Shown: piece by piece, positions 10,217-22,300 of the stretch
Layout of the letters: the number at the start of each line of letters is the position of its first letter
Numbering within the stretch: the first letter of the stretch is position 1
Origin: Aquanectria penicillioides
Taxonomy: Eukaryota; Ascomycota; Sordariomycetes; Hypocreales; Nectriaceae
Length of the DNA stretch: 64,000 nucleotides
Assembly (NCBI GenBank): GCA_003415625.1
Contig: PYIU01000007.1
Location: 3,100,001-3,164,000 of the forward strand
Direction: 5' to 3'
Notes under the pieces: generated by a model
Databases searched by the model: none
What the model saw: the letters and a program-made list of their open reading frames with translations, nothing else
What the model was told of the DNA's origin: nothing
Position numbers and translations under genes: made by a program

Positions 10217-12294
10217 TCCAGCTCGGCATCAGGTTCCGGTCCATCAGCACGCCGGACAGGACCTGAAACGTACACCTACGCAGCACAAGGTAGAAACGAC
10301 TGACCTGGAAACGATGAATCAATCTATTCCCCATTCTGCCCTTGTTTCCACATCACAGATTGGGGCTCTGTCCGGGGGCTCGGTGCCATTGACGCTCTTG
10401 GGCCGGGCAGAGACTGGACGGAACTATGGCCCCATCTCGATCCAGGGGTTCATTTCTCCGGCCGTCATACCCGACTCGGTCTCCACTGTCAGCATCCCAG
10501 GAGTGCGGGTTAATACGCGTTCCTGCATGGCCAAACAACATTGTGGAATAACTTTGTTTGAGCCAGGCACAGGTCTCAGCATCCAATTTGCTGGTTATCA
10601 GAAGCTAGGCCTGGCGCCGATGTCATCCTCTTTGGCCCTCACTGCGGCGTATGTTTCATGTTTAGTGCGCGGGACCGTTTTACACAGAATGGCATCTCCA
10701 CATGGCAGCTTCCGGCTGGGGTCCTGGTCTTCCGCACGGCAACACGGCAAAGAGTCAGGGATGGTCAATTCAGAAACCGAACTCGCAGGTCTTGGCTGAC
10801 GCGGCCCCCTTGGGGAGGCGGCGATAATCTGAACGTCCACTTGATCGACCTCAGCAATTCAACAGTGTTTCGTTGAGATTCAAGTGTAATCTTGAAGTTA
10901 TTTTCATTTTAATCTGTCAGGGGATAACGATTATTGTTCCCGTAGATGAACGGAGAATCTCCGTTTGATGATTATGCCATTGTTCGTCAGCGTGCAAGCC
11001 AGTTTGGCCCGTTTTTATTGACAATTGCAAAGGTATTGCCTTCATTTGCATCTCGCATCTACCCATTCATCTTTCCTTCTTTCCTAAACACTACCCTCAG
11101 CCGACTATTGCTCACAAAGGGGACTTATTCCCTGGATGATATTTATAAGTACCTGAAACCCCCTATGGTGTGACCCTGCGTTGTTTGTTACGGTTCAAAC
11201 GGGGATTGGAGATGTCATGTCCGCAAGCCTTGCCGTCACCTGAATGTCGTTTCTGGATCCCAAACGTCAGCCTGTTCACTTAGTGTGTCATTCCTATTAG
11301 AATTGTGATGTTTACCTAGAGGAAGTAATAGCAGGGGTTCCTATGGTCTATTTTGGTGTTGGGATAGAAATTGTCCATCTCGTTGGTATCGTCAAGTTTG
11401 AGAGAATCCAAGATTGTCTCTATTTGCCTGAGAAATGGCCTTGGCAGATGTTATTCCAGGTTCAACAAAATCTACATGACGGTCAAGCACGAGTATGAGG
11501 AGCGATAATAATTCACAACATTAATGGTAATGCTAACCAAATTCCATTTAAACACTGCTCGCTAGTGGAACAACGGCAAAATTAGCTTGGTCAAGGTCAG
11601 ATGTGGAAAATCCCTGATCCAATAGTGTGCCAAGTCTCGGGTATCTAAATGCCAAGACTTGTGCCCGACCGTTGCCATTAGTTTTCTGCTTACGACACGC
11701 CATTTCCAGATTGTCTGAGAATGTCTATTTAAAATGAAGAATAGAACCCGTTTCGCATGGATATCCGTGTCAAGACATTTCCAAGAATGTTGAGCCGTGT
11801 CTGGAAATAGGAATGTGGTACGAAGGTTGCGGTCACAAGTTTGAATCTACTCAAGAGGTCACTAATCGGCAGCCGCACAGTGCAAGAGAATGCAGACACA
11901 CAAACGCAGAGAATAAATGATATGAAAAAGCTACTCAAAGAAAATATTATAGACATAATATAAAAAATAAAAATTTAATAATAAATTTAATCATAAATAT
12001 TATTGTTTATTTATTTAATATAAATTGTTAATTGGCTGGATCCTTATTTTCACGCCCTATAAAAGATAAAGTTAAAGTGCATTGATTATAGTGTCCTAGA
12101 GGTGATGTGTGACTCAGACCCACTCTACTTCCGAGACACATCGGGACTCGGAGGAAAGTCTGCTCGAAAGACCCGGTCATGATCGGAGCTTCAGTTACAG
12201 CTTTGCCATAAAAGACCAACAGGACTGAAGAATCTTGCCACAACCAGAACCTTTATGCATCGATAACTCATCACTGAAAGATTCATCCATCACA
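10217..12294. other. Intergenic region with uncertain open frames and an AT island
   Basis: The gap between the GH28 start and the DJ-1 family gene is about 2.1 kb. A 210-codon frame at 10167-10799 (+) and a 75-codon frame at 10946-11173 (+) show no recognisable domain, and the first has open frames opposite it on the minus strand, so neither is called as a gene. An AT-rich block sits at 11940-12035. Confidence 0.45.
11940..12035. other. Extremely AT-rich block
   Basis: Almost a hundred bases are made up nearly entirely of A and T (for example TATAAAAAATAAAAATTT), in a neighbourhood of ordinary composition. No terminal repeats or coding content were seen. It ends about 260 bases upstream of the DJ-1/PfpI start. 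Confidence 0.7.
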
Positions 12295-13089
12295 ATGGCA
12301 GCTCCATTCGATCTGAGAAACCCCGGGCGCACGATCCACGTCGGTGTTGTTTTGATGGGCGGGTACGCAGCAAACTTCCGGTCCGCTTCTTATTTCTAAC
12401 ACAAACAAGCACAACCGAGATCCTCGATGTCGCGCCGATTGATTTCATCAATGGACTAAGCAAGAAATTTTTGGAGCCTATGCCAGATTACTTCGCCACT
12501 CCCGAAATCAAGGCTCAGGGCATGGACATTGAGTTCCACTGGGTCTCAGAAACGGGCAACACCCCAAGTCGTTTGACTAGTGGAATCAATCTTGTGCCTA
12601 CTGTACGTTTGACCCAGTTCTATTCTATATATTCTAAGCAACTAATCAAGTCTACAGGACTCGTTTGAGTCGTGCACAACTCTTGATGTCGTCCTGATTG
12701 GAGCGGCCATGGCTGGTTATGAGGCCAATGAGGCGGAGTTGACTTTCATCCGAAAGTGCTGGAACGACTGCTCTGCTTTCCTTACTATTTGCGGCGGTAT
12801 GCAATATCCTCTGGCAGCGGGTATCTTGGAAGGGAAAACGGCGACAGCCCCGCGCGGCATGCTTCCATTGATTCGAGAGCAAGCACCTGGTACCAACTGG
12901 GTCGAGAAGCGCTGGGTGAGAGATGGAAAGCTTTGGACCAGCGGAACTCTGCTCAACGGCCAGGACTTGATGAGGAACTTTTGCACTCAGACTTGGGGTG
13001 GTAAAAAGGGGGACCTTGTTGATTTCATCACCAGAATTGGCTCTTGGCCAATCAGGGATGTCGACTACAAGGATGAATCGGAATTGTAA
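12295..13089 (+). CDS. DJ-1/PfpI family protein (class I glutamine amidotransferase-like fold)
   Basis: Three exons (12295-12362, 12410-12602, 12658-13089) with introns of 47 and 55 nt give about 230 residues, the usual size. The first strand IHVGVVLMGG is followed by TEILDVAPIDF, the standard opening of fungal PfpI-like proteins. The nucleophile elbow is FLTICGGMQYPLAAGILEGK, with the candidate catalytic cysteine in ICGG. Later pieces TAPRGML, NWVEKRWVRDGKLWTSG and DLMRNF fit the AraC-type GATase1-like subgroup. Members act as glyoxalases, isocyanide hydratases, proteases or chaperones; which applies here cannot be told. The start was chosen because it precedes the conserved first strand and lies in good context (CACAATGGC). 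Confidence 0.9.
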
Positions 13090-15027
13090 AGGTTTCTACC
13101 AACGGCCAGGTTGCCGGTCTTTGGGATAAATTTCAGATTCGAACTCCATCATCTGGTGTATCAATAGTACTATAGCTCATCAATCGCCGAATGCTAAACG
13201 TCTAGGCATCTGAATGGTACGGTCTTCTGCGCCATGGTTGTAGAGATATCAAGTGTAAAGATAGGGGATGCGGATCCGCCATGCAGTGATGTTGAGATAG
13301 CATTGCTCTTTCAATCGCCGAATGGTAGTAGTTGTGTGAAAGTTCTCGAAGGTTAAGACATGCTATATTTCTAGACAAAGATAGTAGAAGATAAGCATGC
13401 GGCTCTGCAGTGTTGTGTCTTGATAGCACGACTTGTCAATCGCCGAATGCATGATAAGCTTGACGGCACCCAGGCGTCCTTTGCAGCGGAACTAGGGAGG
13501 TTTCTAGTTAACAGCGTCTCATACACGCTAGACTATCTCCCGACCTGGGGTACGACCAGGATAACGACGTGTTGAAGAGACTAACGATGCGAAGGCTGCA
13601 GGCTACCCCATGTCTAGCCGATCACCTATCAGCCAGATCGGCTTTTAGATAACGATGATGGGGGTGAACACTCATCAGGAACCACAGGCACAGAGCGGAG
13701 GTATCCAGATATGATAGACGCACATGAAAAAGGAGATACTAGCAGGCCTAGGTTTGTATCAATCGGGCAAATATACAAACTATCACATGAACAATAGCAG
13801 TGCCGTCCACTGCTATCTGTAGACAGGGACGTAACGATATGAGATGTCTGTCGATCAACTTGAGTTGACAGGATGTGCATATTGACAGCCGATTTTTTTT
13901 TTAGATAGTGCCATAATTTGTTCCCTAGGACTTTATTTGCTCTCATTTACCTCCGTCCATGCATGATAAGTAGTGTCAAGATTCCCGGTGCGTCGTTTTT
14001 GGTGGAGCCGCCTGTGCCCACTAGATAGCGTCAGGAGAGCCGACCCAGCCTACCTTGAGGCTCAATTGCAGCCCCTGCCAAGGCTTTCCCCAGTTTGATG
14101 GCTGGCTTGGCCTAAACTATGTCGGTAAGCAATCAAGCTAGCATTGTATCCCTTTCAATGGCCTTGTTGTTTATCGACCCAGTTGGAACTGTACCAACAG
14201 TGCGGAGAAATTATCCAAGAGATTCATGACGGATTCACCATGCCCAATGAGGATCCATTCTCGGAGCCGCAGCAGAAACGGAACGGTTCCTCGTCTAGAT
14301 TCTTCAGGCCCACAACTAAACCGGCAGAGTACAATGGATTTCTACAAAGTCGGAATACTGGTGCCGGCGCTGGTAATATCGTAAGGCATTTCAGTGATGC
14401 AATGTGGACACATCGTTACGTGCTTGTTTGCTTCTGGCTCTCTGCCGGATCAACGGAGTCCCCAATTCCTCGGTTACGAGCAGGCCAAAAACAAATGCGA
14501 TATCCTTTTTTAAAGTTTGGGCTTTTATGGGCTCGTGGTCTGATCAACACCAGTGTCAACGGGCCCAGATAAGCTATCTGCCACATTAATTACACACGGC
14601 CAGTGGGTCTCGCGGCCGTCCAGAGGAGCAGATGGAGCGACAGTAGTTCGCTAATCACCAGACGCATCTGGCGCTATATGGAACCCCCGGGCAAAACCTG
14701 CCGAGAACCGCTTTTATGCTTGGGTTCTCTGGTGCTGAATGGACGGCAGAGACCCTCTTGGGAGGGCTAGACGATGTCGTGCTCGCGGCTAAGAACTCGT
14801 TATCATTTCATTACGCAGGCATCAGACAATCGCCGTTTGGTCGCGGTCCGTTGATTGGCGTGCGGTCAAGCTTTCCAGAATATAAGTAGAAGATGCGGCT
14901 CCAAGGGAGAATTCCACATCGAGTAAGAGTTCTCTTGGCAAGGCAAGTAAGTGTGTCTTGGCGGATGTGGAGCAACGTCTTTTGAACCATTGCTTGCTGT
15001 CCCGTCCCCCCAAGCCTGCACCACGAA
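13090..15027. other. Intergenic region with a degenerate tandem repeat
   Basis: About 1.9 kb without a recognisable gene. It holds the tandem repeat at 13170-13450 and, at 14144-14572 (+), an open frame of 142 codons that resembles nothing I know. The last few hundred bases should contain the promoter of the Dal5-type permease. Confidence 0.5.
13170..13450. repeat. Degenerate tandem repeat, period about 125-131 bp
   Basis: The 13-mer CAATCGCCGAATG occurs at 13181, 13312 and 13437. Between occurrences related sequence recurs in the same order: a GGATGCGG/GCATGCGG block, a TGCAGTG block, then TTGAGATAGCA/TTGATAGCA just before the 13-mer. A minus-strand frame across it (13202-13429) shows the duplication at peptide level (MLSQHHCMADPH versus MLSRHNTAEPHA). 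There are two full units plus a partial one; origin unknown. Confidence 0.7.
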
Positions 15028-16736
15028 ATGGACTCGCAAATCTCAGAGACCAAGGCCTCGTCGGCCACGGAAATTCTCAGCATCCCCTCGGCCAAGGACC
15101 GCGTCGTGACCAAGCGAGGCGCCGATGTAACGCTCGAGTTTGTAGAGCAGCATGGCGAGGAGTTCACCACCCTGTCGCCCGAGGCAGAGAAGAAGCTGAA
15201 GTGGAAGCTGTACCTCACCATTATGGGTCTCGTCGTCTTTATTAATCTGTGGCTGTTTGTGGGTTTCCTGCACTAACCTGGGTACCTAGGTCTTTGTGGC
15301 TTGCTAATCGAGTCGCAGATCGACAAAGCGACCTTGGCGTATGCGTCTCTCCTCGGCATCTTTGAAGAGACACACATCAACGACACCGACTACAACAACC
15401 TCAACACCATCTTTTACACCGGTGCGTCGTTGTTCTTTTCTTCCATTTTCCCCGTCTCCTAACGCGCACAACAGGGTACATTCTCGCGCAAGCCCCAGGC
15501 CACTACCTCATCCAGCGTCTTCCCCTGGGAAAATTTGTCGCCGGCAGTATTTTCGTCTGGTCGCTCCTCGTCTTCCTCCATTGCACGGCCAAGAGCTATG
15601 GCGCCCTTATCCCTCTGCGTTTCTTCCTCGGCTTCGCCGAGTCGGTCCTCGTCCCCGCCATGGAGATGACCATCAACATGTTCTTCACCCCGCAAGAGGT
15701 CATCCGCGTCCAGCCCATCTTCTGGATCGCCTGCATGGGCGCGCCCATCCCCGCGGGTTTCATCGCCTACGGCTTGCTCTTCGCCAAGTCTTCCATCCTG
15801 CCGTGGAAGTTCTTCATGATTATTACCGGAGGCGTCTCCTTCTTACTTTCCATCTACACCTGGTTCTACTACCCGGACAACCCCACCACGGCCAACTTCC
15901 TTACGCTCGAGGAGAAAGTACACACCATTCGCCGAGTGCACAACGCGACCAAGAGTTCCATCGAGCAAAAGACCTTCAAGGCATACCAGGCCCGGGAAGC
16001 GGTAAAGGATCCTGTTTCCTGGCTCTTTACTCTCTCGGTCTTCGCCCTCATGATCTCCAACAACCTGGCCTACCAGCAAAACCTGCTCTTTGTCAAGATC
16101 GGCGTGTCTGACCTCGGGTCTACTCTCGTCTCCGTCGCCGGAGGTGGCTTTTCGGTCGTGAGCTGCATTCTAGCTACAATCGCTCTCAAATATTTCCCAA
16201 ACCGGAGTGCCTTTTGGGGAACCTTTTGGTGTCTGCCCGCGGTCGCCGGCGGAATCGGCATGGTCGCATTGTCCTGGGATAAGAAGATTTCGCTCTTAGC
16301 CTGCATGCTGCTCGCCGGCAACACTTTTGGCATCACTTACATTATCGCTCTGGGCTGGACCGGCGCGAGTGCCGCGGGCTACACCAAGAAGCTTGTCAGG
16401 AACGTCCTTTGGATGGGCGGATACGGAGTCTCCAACATCATCTCGCCCCAGATTTGGGTTGCCAATGATGCCCCAAGATACTACGGCGCCTGGGTTGCCC
16501 AGATTGTGGTCAGCTGGGTGGGAACTCCCATATGCCTGCTTGCCATTCATTGGATCCTTTCTCGCAGAAACAAGGAGCGCAGGGAGTGGATTAGGGAGCA
16601 GGAAGCTCAGGGTAAGAGGCCTGTCGGGCTTGTTGAGGAGCTTGATGAAGCCGGCAATCTTGTCAAGGTGGAGGTTGATATTTCGCTTCTCGATCTGACT
16701 GATTTGGAGAACAAGTACTTTATCTATGAGCTGTAG
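15028..16736 (+). CDS. MFS permease, Dal5/anion:cation symporter family
   Basis: Three exons (15028-15258, 15319-15421, 15475-16736) with introns of 60 and 53 nt give 531 residues. The hydrophilic N-terminus ends in [17 protein letters not shown], then [18 protein letters not shown]. The hallmark second pair of helices reads [20 protein letters not shown], followed by [31 protein letters not shown] and [20 protein letters not shown]. Both the domain order and the DNPTTA motif are those of Dal5-like transporters, which import allantoate, nicotinate, biotin-vitamer or other organic anions across the plasma membrane. The substrate is not predictable from sequence. The splice junctions restore a continuous frame, and no damage is visible. 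Confidence 0.93.
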
Positions 16737-17918
16737 AGTGTGGTGGTCGAAGGTGGTAGTTAGCTAATATACCGAGTTGTACAGATTGCCTTCCTTACTA
16801 GTGCTGGTAATCCATCATGTTCAAGATGCTTAGAGAACGGGCGTGCGCAGAAGGCTAGCAATGTGAGACGATTCCATTTGCTCATGTCATTGCCTTGCCC
16901 CTGATGGAATCGAGTGTCGGATGCGGCAATGCGACCTCACCCCGCCGGTACTAGACTCGTTGACCAACATGTCAATGCTAGCTAGCCGAATTGAGACCGT
17001 AAGGTACGGATAGTTCAAATCTCAATAAACGAGTTCTATACTCAGCCGCTAGCCCTCGCCAAAGTTTAGTGATGAGAGCAACAGCACTCTTCCGTAGTGT
17101 GAACGATCTCATCCCATGTTTGGGATCCATCCCGACCTTGGCCCATCCCTTACTCTCGATCTTAGTGCCATTGCCCACACCCAAGGCACGACTGCGCCTG
17201 CGAGTGCAGCTGAGTAAATTAGAACACCTTGTGGTGAAACTTTGACGGTTCGTTTGTGGCGGCTGTAAGGTTCCGACCTCTAGGCGGGAGCTTCTATGAT
17301 CTGCATGTCTCAGAACAAATTGTGAACGAGGCGGTGAAGGGAAGAAATAGAATCACAACGGAATAACAAGGAATTGACCTAGAAAAATTAGGATTCATAG
17401 GAGAGGAACAGGAAAGGGGCTCAACGGCTGTTGATGTGATCCAAGGGCTTGCTACTAAGCATCACAGGGAAAGAAATGGTGGAACGGATTCAAGTGCAAA
17501 CAACTCTGTTTAATTCGGTTCGGGCATGCATCTGCCCTTCCATGCCTGGGGTCATGAAAATGCTATCAACAAAGACAGGGTAAGTAACATCAAAGAAATA
17601 TCCATTAAACGGGCCCGCCTGGATTTTGGTGTCTGTCATGGACAAAAAACAATTGCCGATTCTGGTGATACTCCGGTGCCATGCAAATGTGTGGAAAGAT
17701 GGAAACGCTTTTGCTTCTTCAGGGGGTATAAGGTGTTGCTGCGAAAAACAACGCAGAAGGGGGAGTGCATTGGTAAGAAACGAGACAGACAAGCATAAAG
17801 CATCATCATGAGGCCATCATCATAAGCGTGATGGGTACAAAAGTGTCGTCAACTCGTGAGCGAAGCGTAGTCGCTTGCAGTCTTAATCATTCTACCCCAG
17901 CCTCTCTAAGGCGAGGCA
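16737..17918. other. Intergenic 3' region
   Basis: About 1.2 kb between the 3' ends of the permease (+) and the coiled-coil gene (-). Open frames at 16978-17184 and 17490-17811 lie on both strands over the same bases and resemble nothing. Nothing else was seen. Confidence 0.5.
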
Positions 17919-19239
17919 TCACCTCGATGGTGATCCGGTGCCAGAGAAAGGTGAGCCAGGGTAAGAGGAGCCGAGACTAGAGAGCGTGTTCATGGTGGAG
18001 CGGTTCACACGTTTGCGTTTCAGAGCCTGGTAGTCCTGTTTAAATGAAGAAATGCAGCGTTGCAGCTCTTTGTCAGGGTGAGGGGGCATCTGGATCTCAA
18101 CTGCTTTGAGAAGGATGCGGACGTGTTGGAGCTCGTCATCGTTTTCACGGAGCTCGTGTTCACTAAAGCGGTCAGCAACTGCACCAAGCATGCGTGGAAA
18201 CCAGACTTACAGATGAGAGATGCGGCCCTGCAGGAAGATTATGCGTTGGGCGGCACGTTCAGCGCGCTCGACGAGGAGAGAGTGGATGTGCTGTAGTCAC
18301 AGGTTAGCGTGGGTCATGACGGGATGGCGTAAAAGCCCAACTTACATCGGACTCTTCCTGGCGGGCTTGCAGATTCTTGACAAGTTGGGATAGCTCCTCG
18401 TTGAGCTTCATAGCCTCGGCGATGACCTTTTTCGCCTGAGCAGCCGACATACCCTTCTTGAGGGGCGGGTCCGGATCCGGCTCCGGCTCCGGCATGGGAT
18501 CTCTGCGAATGGAGGCGGATAGATCCGAAAAACGGGTACGGAAAACGGACGATCCAGGAGAGCTAAAGATGGAGTCGCCCGGGCTGCGCATGTCGACGCT
18601 CATGGCTCTCTGCGGAGTGGTGCGCGGTGAGGGCGTTGCGGGCGATGAAAATGAGGTTGACTTTTTTAAGACGGCGTTCTCAAGCTCGTCGAGCTGAGCG
18701 GTGAGCAGGTCGACGCCCTCATCGTCGACGGCGTCGTCGTTGCCGCTGGTGAGCTCGTGGGCAAGCTGGCTGAGCCTCCTGGCAAGAGCATCTCGGTTGC
18801 GCCGGTTAGGACGAGCAGCCCTGCGGTTGATCGGCGAGGCGTCGCTGAAGCCGCGGCTGTGGGTGTGGTAAGGTGATGGCCGGGACACTTCTCTCCTGAG
18901 TGGGCTCATACGACCAGTGGAGAAGCCGAGGCTAGACGCAACGCTGGGACTAGAGAGCAGTGAAGGCGTTCGCATGCCTTGGGCGTCTGGTTCCTGAGCA
19001 GCCTCATTGTCGTCGTGATAGCCATGGCGATAGTCATTCCGGTACTCGTCGGCGTAGGTGAAGTAGCTGGGGGCTGGAGGAGTGGCGGTGGAGGTGGCGA
19101 TTGTTTTTTTGGGGCGGTCAGGAGTCGACAGAATGCTCATGCCGACGAAGTCGTCGTGGGCAGCCGCAGCCGCAGCCGCAGCAGCAGCAGCAGCAGCGAG
19201 GGCTGCGGCATGATCCTCGTCGACAGGTTCCATGTCCAT
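17919..19239 (-). CDS. Uncharacterised coiled-coil protein with poly-Ala and disordered N-terminus
   Basis: Three exons (19239-18346, 18290-18211, 18162-17919), introns of 55 and 48 nt, and about 405 residues. I do not recognise the family. The start was placed at MDMEPVDEDH; an in-frame ATG at 19317 would add 26 Cys-containing residues that look like leader. Residues 11-25 are almost all Ala, encoded by mixed GCN codons. Residues 30-220 are Ser/Pro/Arg rich with S/T-P sites (RTPSLLSSP, TPSPRTTPQR), so probably disordered and phosphorylated. A helical heptad region runs from about 275 to 370 (AAQAKKVIAEAMKLNEELSQ; LVERAERAAQRIIFLQGRIS; EHELRENDDELQHVRILLKA). The tail is Ser/Gly rich. It could be a cytoskeletal or spindle-type scaffold, but that is a guess. 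Confidence 0.75.
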
Positions 19240-21050
19240 AACGCGTGCTGCAGGATGCAGAAGCAGAGGCAGAGTGTTTCCCTCGTTTGGGTGACACTGA
19301 CAGCTCACACAGTTCACAGCTCACAGAGCCTCAATGCCCAAAAGCGGATGGATCAGGATTAGGTGTCGCTAGCCGCCAGCCCAGCCCAAAGAAAAAAAAA
19401 TATGTTACCCGTCCCAGCCAAAGGCCCAAATACCCGCCCCCTGGAGCTTGAGGCGGCGCCAGCCAAAACGGGCCAGTGCCTGACCAATTCCCGTCCAGTC
19501 GCAGGCTTGGCCTGAGCTTCCGGAACGGCCAAAGCAGTGGCCAAAGAGTAGAGCCTAGCCCGTCCCTTACCTGAGCGAGATGTGAGCCCGCCCAGACCCA
19601 GAGGATGGGACGGGAGATGGGTCCCGGACCGGGGAAAGGGGGGGGGAGAAACCCGGGAGAAGGAGGAAAAGAAAAAGGGGGGTCCGAGAGAATGAAATAG
19701 CAACAGAGCGCGAAACTCCCGTCAAATGAGCCAACCGGCCCGTCAAGGTCCTGGTCTTCCGGGAGGTCGCAGGCGGAGAGCGTTTGGACGAGTGTGTATT
19801 GTCGATGGGTTCGATCCCCGAAGCCCTCCGATGGGCCGAGTATTCTGGTTCACGGATGGATGGAGAGCGAGGCGCAAATGTGGGATGACAAAGGGGAGCG
19901 GTTGGAACTCGGCATGTGACCGAGGACGGCATGATTGGCTGGAGCACCGGAAATGTGGGGTGCTTGCCGAGCTTTGTGCGTTTTACAGCCTCTCGAGGAA
20001 GGCGGGAGGCGGAAGGCTGGGCCAGCGCCTCCCCCAGTAAAAAAGCGAGCGCCCCCATCCTCAAGGCCCCCCCCCCTGTGCCCATCCCGCATAATAGAAT
20101 TATGTACGCTTAACCTGCGATGCACACATGTATGCACGCTGGGCGTCCATGTAATGCTGGGGAATGGAGACAGCCGCATGGCAAGGTGGAAGTTCCCCGA
20201 GGTGCCAGGCGCAGTGTCCCCAGAAAATCAGGAAAACCCCAATCACGACCGTCTGTCCCGCGTTGGAGCTTTGTTATCGAGTGACCTCTGGCAGTGATAT
20301 TCCGAAGTGGCTTTCCGAGGGACGACGCCAGACACACAGAGTGCCACAGCCGGGCTGTCTCCGACGGAATAAGTGCATTGTCTCAAGGAATTACGAGCTA
20401 TAGCCGACAGCTCCCCCGGGTCCTTTGTTTGTTGGCGTAACGTGGTTTTCGTCGTTTGTGCCGCCTTGTCAAGCTCGACACCCCAAAATGACAAACGGAC
20501 GCACAGGCGCGCTGGCCGAAGCGCTGGATAGGGTGATGGTCGCATATTCCCCCAGGTTTTCGTCCACAGGTTTTCTCCGTACCCCGTAATCGAAGTCGAT
20601 GCTAGGGCCGAGAAAGAGCAGGAATGAGGAGATCGCGGAGAAGGAAGACTCGGGCCAGATGAACAAGAGGGGGTGGCCCGATCGATCCCATGAACCCACG
20701 AAACCTGATGATACAAGGGATGCATTATTCGCAGGCATTTTTCGCAGGCCAGCGTGCAGCTTCGCCAACGAGAAACGCCCTCTGCTCAAGCCGTGGCGCC
20801 ATTCCCAGATTTCCCCCGCCCTGACCTGTGTCTAAAATCCTTGCTTCCACCCCCATGCGGCGGACATGCTGTACGTATTATGCCGGCAAGACAGTCAATG
20901 GACGTGCCGAGCGGTTTCCCTCTGCGGCGTGCTGCCTCTTACCTCACATGTTTTCCATGTTTTCCAGGCCCCCCTTCAACTCGTCAACGGACGTTGTCCG
21001 TGGCGAAGTGTTGTGTTGATGGGCTGACCGGGAGAGGCCCCGAGGTGAGA

Positions 21051-21100
21051 GGTGACCAGAGGTGACCAGAGGTGACCAGAGGTAATCAGAGGTGACCAGT
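21051..21100 (+). repeat. Five tandem copies of a 10-bp unit (GGTGACCAGA)
   Basis: Units at 21051, 21061, 21071, 21081 and 21091. The fourth is GGTAATCAGA and the last ends in T. Each perfect unit contains the palindrome GGTGACC/GGTCACC, spaced one helical turn apart. Confidence 0.9.
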
Positions 21101-22249
21101 TGAGTGAGCTGAGAGCTGGGAGGCGTGTGCGAGTTGCAGTGTCATGGAATCCGTTTCAACCTACATGCCATGGTAGGGAGTGAATAGGGAGTGACATGCG
21201 ACTAGCGGTTGATCATGGCGGCGGCCTGGGAGCCCATGCGGACAGAATGTAGGTACATGTAGATAAACGCGGCAGAGCTACACCAACTCTGCAGATAGCG
21301 GATTATGGATTATGGGGTGGCACCCACCACAGGCTCCAACGACCTGACCACCCGCACAGCGAAACCCACAGTGATCCGCCGGGCCACTTCAACTCCGCGC
21401 TGCACGATTGAAATTTGAAGGTGTGAAGCTGTGGCCGAGAGCTCTGTGCGAGAGCTGCGGCTGCGCGCGGAGTTGGTGGGCCCAGGCCGAAAGTCATGTG
21501 CCCTGCCAACAAAATTGAAGCCTTCCTCTCCCACTCGGCCCCTCCATCCATTCGCCGTTCCCTCCACCCAGCAGCCAGCGGGCGGGCCCAATCCAATCAT
21601 CCATGATGACCGAGTGCACAAATGCAGCGTCCCAACCCCAGACGACGGCCAGATTCTCCCCCAGGTACCGGCCAATGTACCCCTCTAACAGATGGAGCAT
21701 CCCTCCCACGCCGTTCCCCCCGAAATGACGTTTCCCCCCTGCTAACCCCCCAGAACCCCCCAAAAAAAGACTAAAGTGGGCTTCCTCTCACGGCGTCCTT
21801 GGAGTCGAGACCCTATGGTGGTTTAGACCCCTCTGGCGTCTGGTCTCGTCGACGGGCTCTGGCGCTTTCGTCGACTTCGGCACATGCCACTCCAGTGTTT
21901 TTCACCCAAAGGGACAAATGGGCCAAAATGGGCCAAAGGGACCTCGCCGTCAACTGCTGGAATCCGCTGTCGACGTCCACACTAAGCTCGTTGTAGGCAT
22001 GTTTCCCCAAAGAGCCCCAGAGCGCGGTGCGGATCCAAAGCCACTGCAGTGACTAGACCGACCTTTATTGCATCAACCGAACCCTCCTGCACCTGACCCT
22101 GACCCAGTCTCAGTCCCAACACCCGGGGGCGCCAATCCATCCGTCGTCGTGACTCTTGGTCCCTCTTCCGTGGTTGACTTAATTACCTATACTTCTCCTC
22201 CTCCGTCTGTTGACGTCTCACGCGACACCTGCTTCCTCTCCCCTTTCTC

Positions 22250-22300
22250 CCGTCTTCCTCTCTCTCTCTCGCTCTCTCTCCCTCTCTCTATCTCTATCCT
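22250..22300 (+). promoter_or_regulatory. CT-rich tract upstream of the PDK-family gene
   Basis: A run of CTCTCTCTC-type sequence about 460-500 bases before the start codon, followed by more pyrimidine-rich leader to 22740. Such tracts commonly mark transcription start regions of fungal housekeeping genes. Function inferred from position and composition. Confidence 0.4.

Noticed and set aside
10167..10799. 210-codon open frame on the plus strand
   Set aside because: No domain, no composition typical of a folded protein, and open frames on the opposite strand. Likely a chance frame in the promoter side of the polygalacturonase gene.
10946..11173. 75-codon frame with a hydrophobic middle
   Set aside because: Too short, with no recognised family and no splice partner found; could be a remnant but cannot be supported.
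14144..14572. 142-codon frame upstream of the Dal5-type permease
   Set aside because: No recognisable motif. Frames in all phases around it are similarly open, so it cannot be separated from chance.
19790..19850. tRNA-like T-loop (GGTTCGATCCCC)
   Set aside because: The T-arm stem pairs poorly and no D-arm, anticodon stem or acceptor stem can be drawn around it.
19567..20085. 172-codon minus frame upstream of the coiled-coil gene
   Set aside because: Pro/Arg/Ser-rich GC-driven frame with opposing open frames; no domain.
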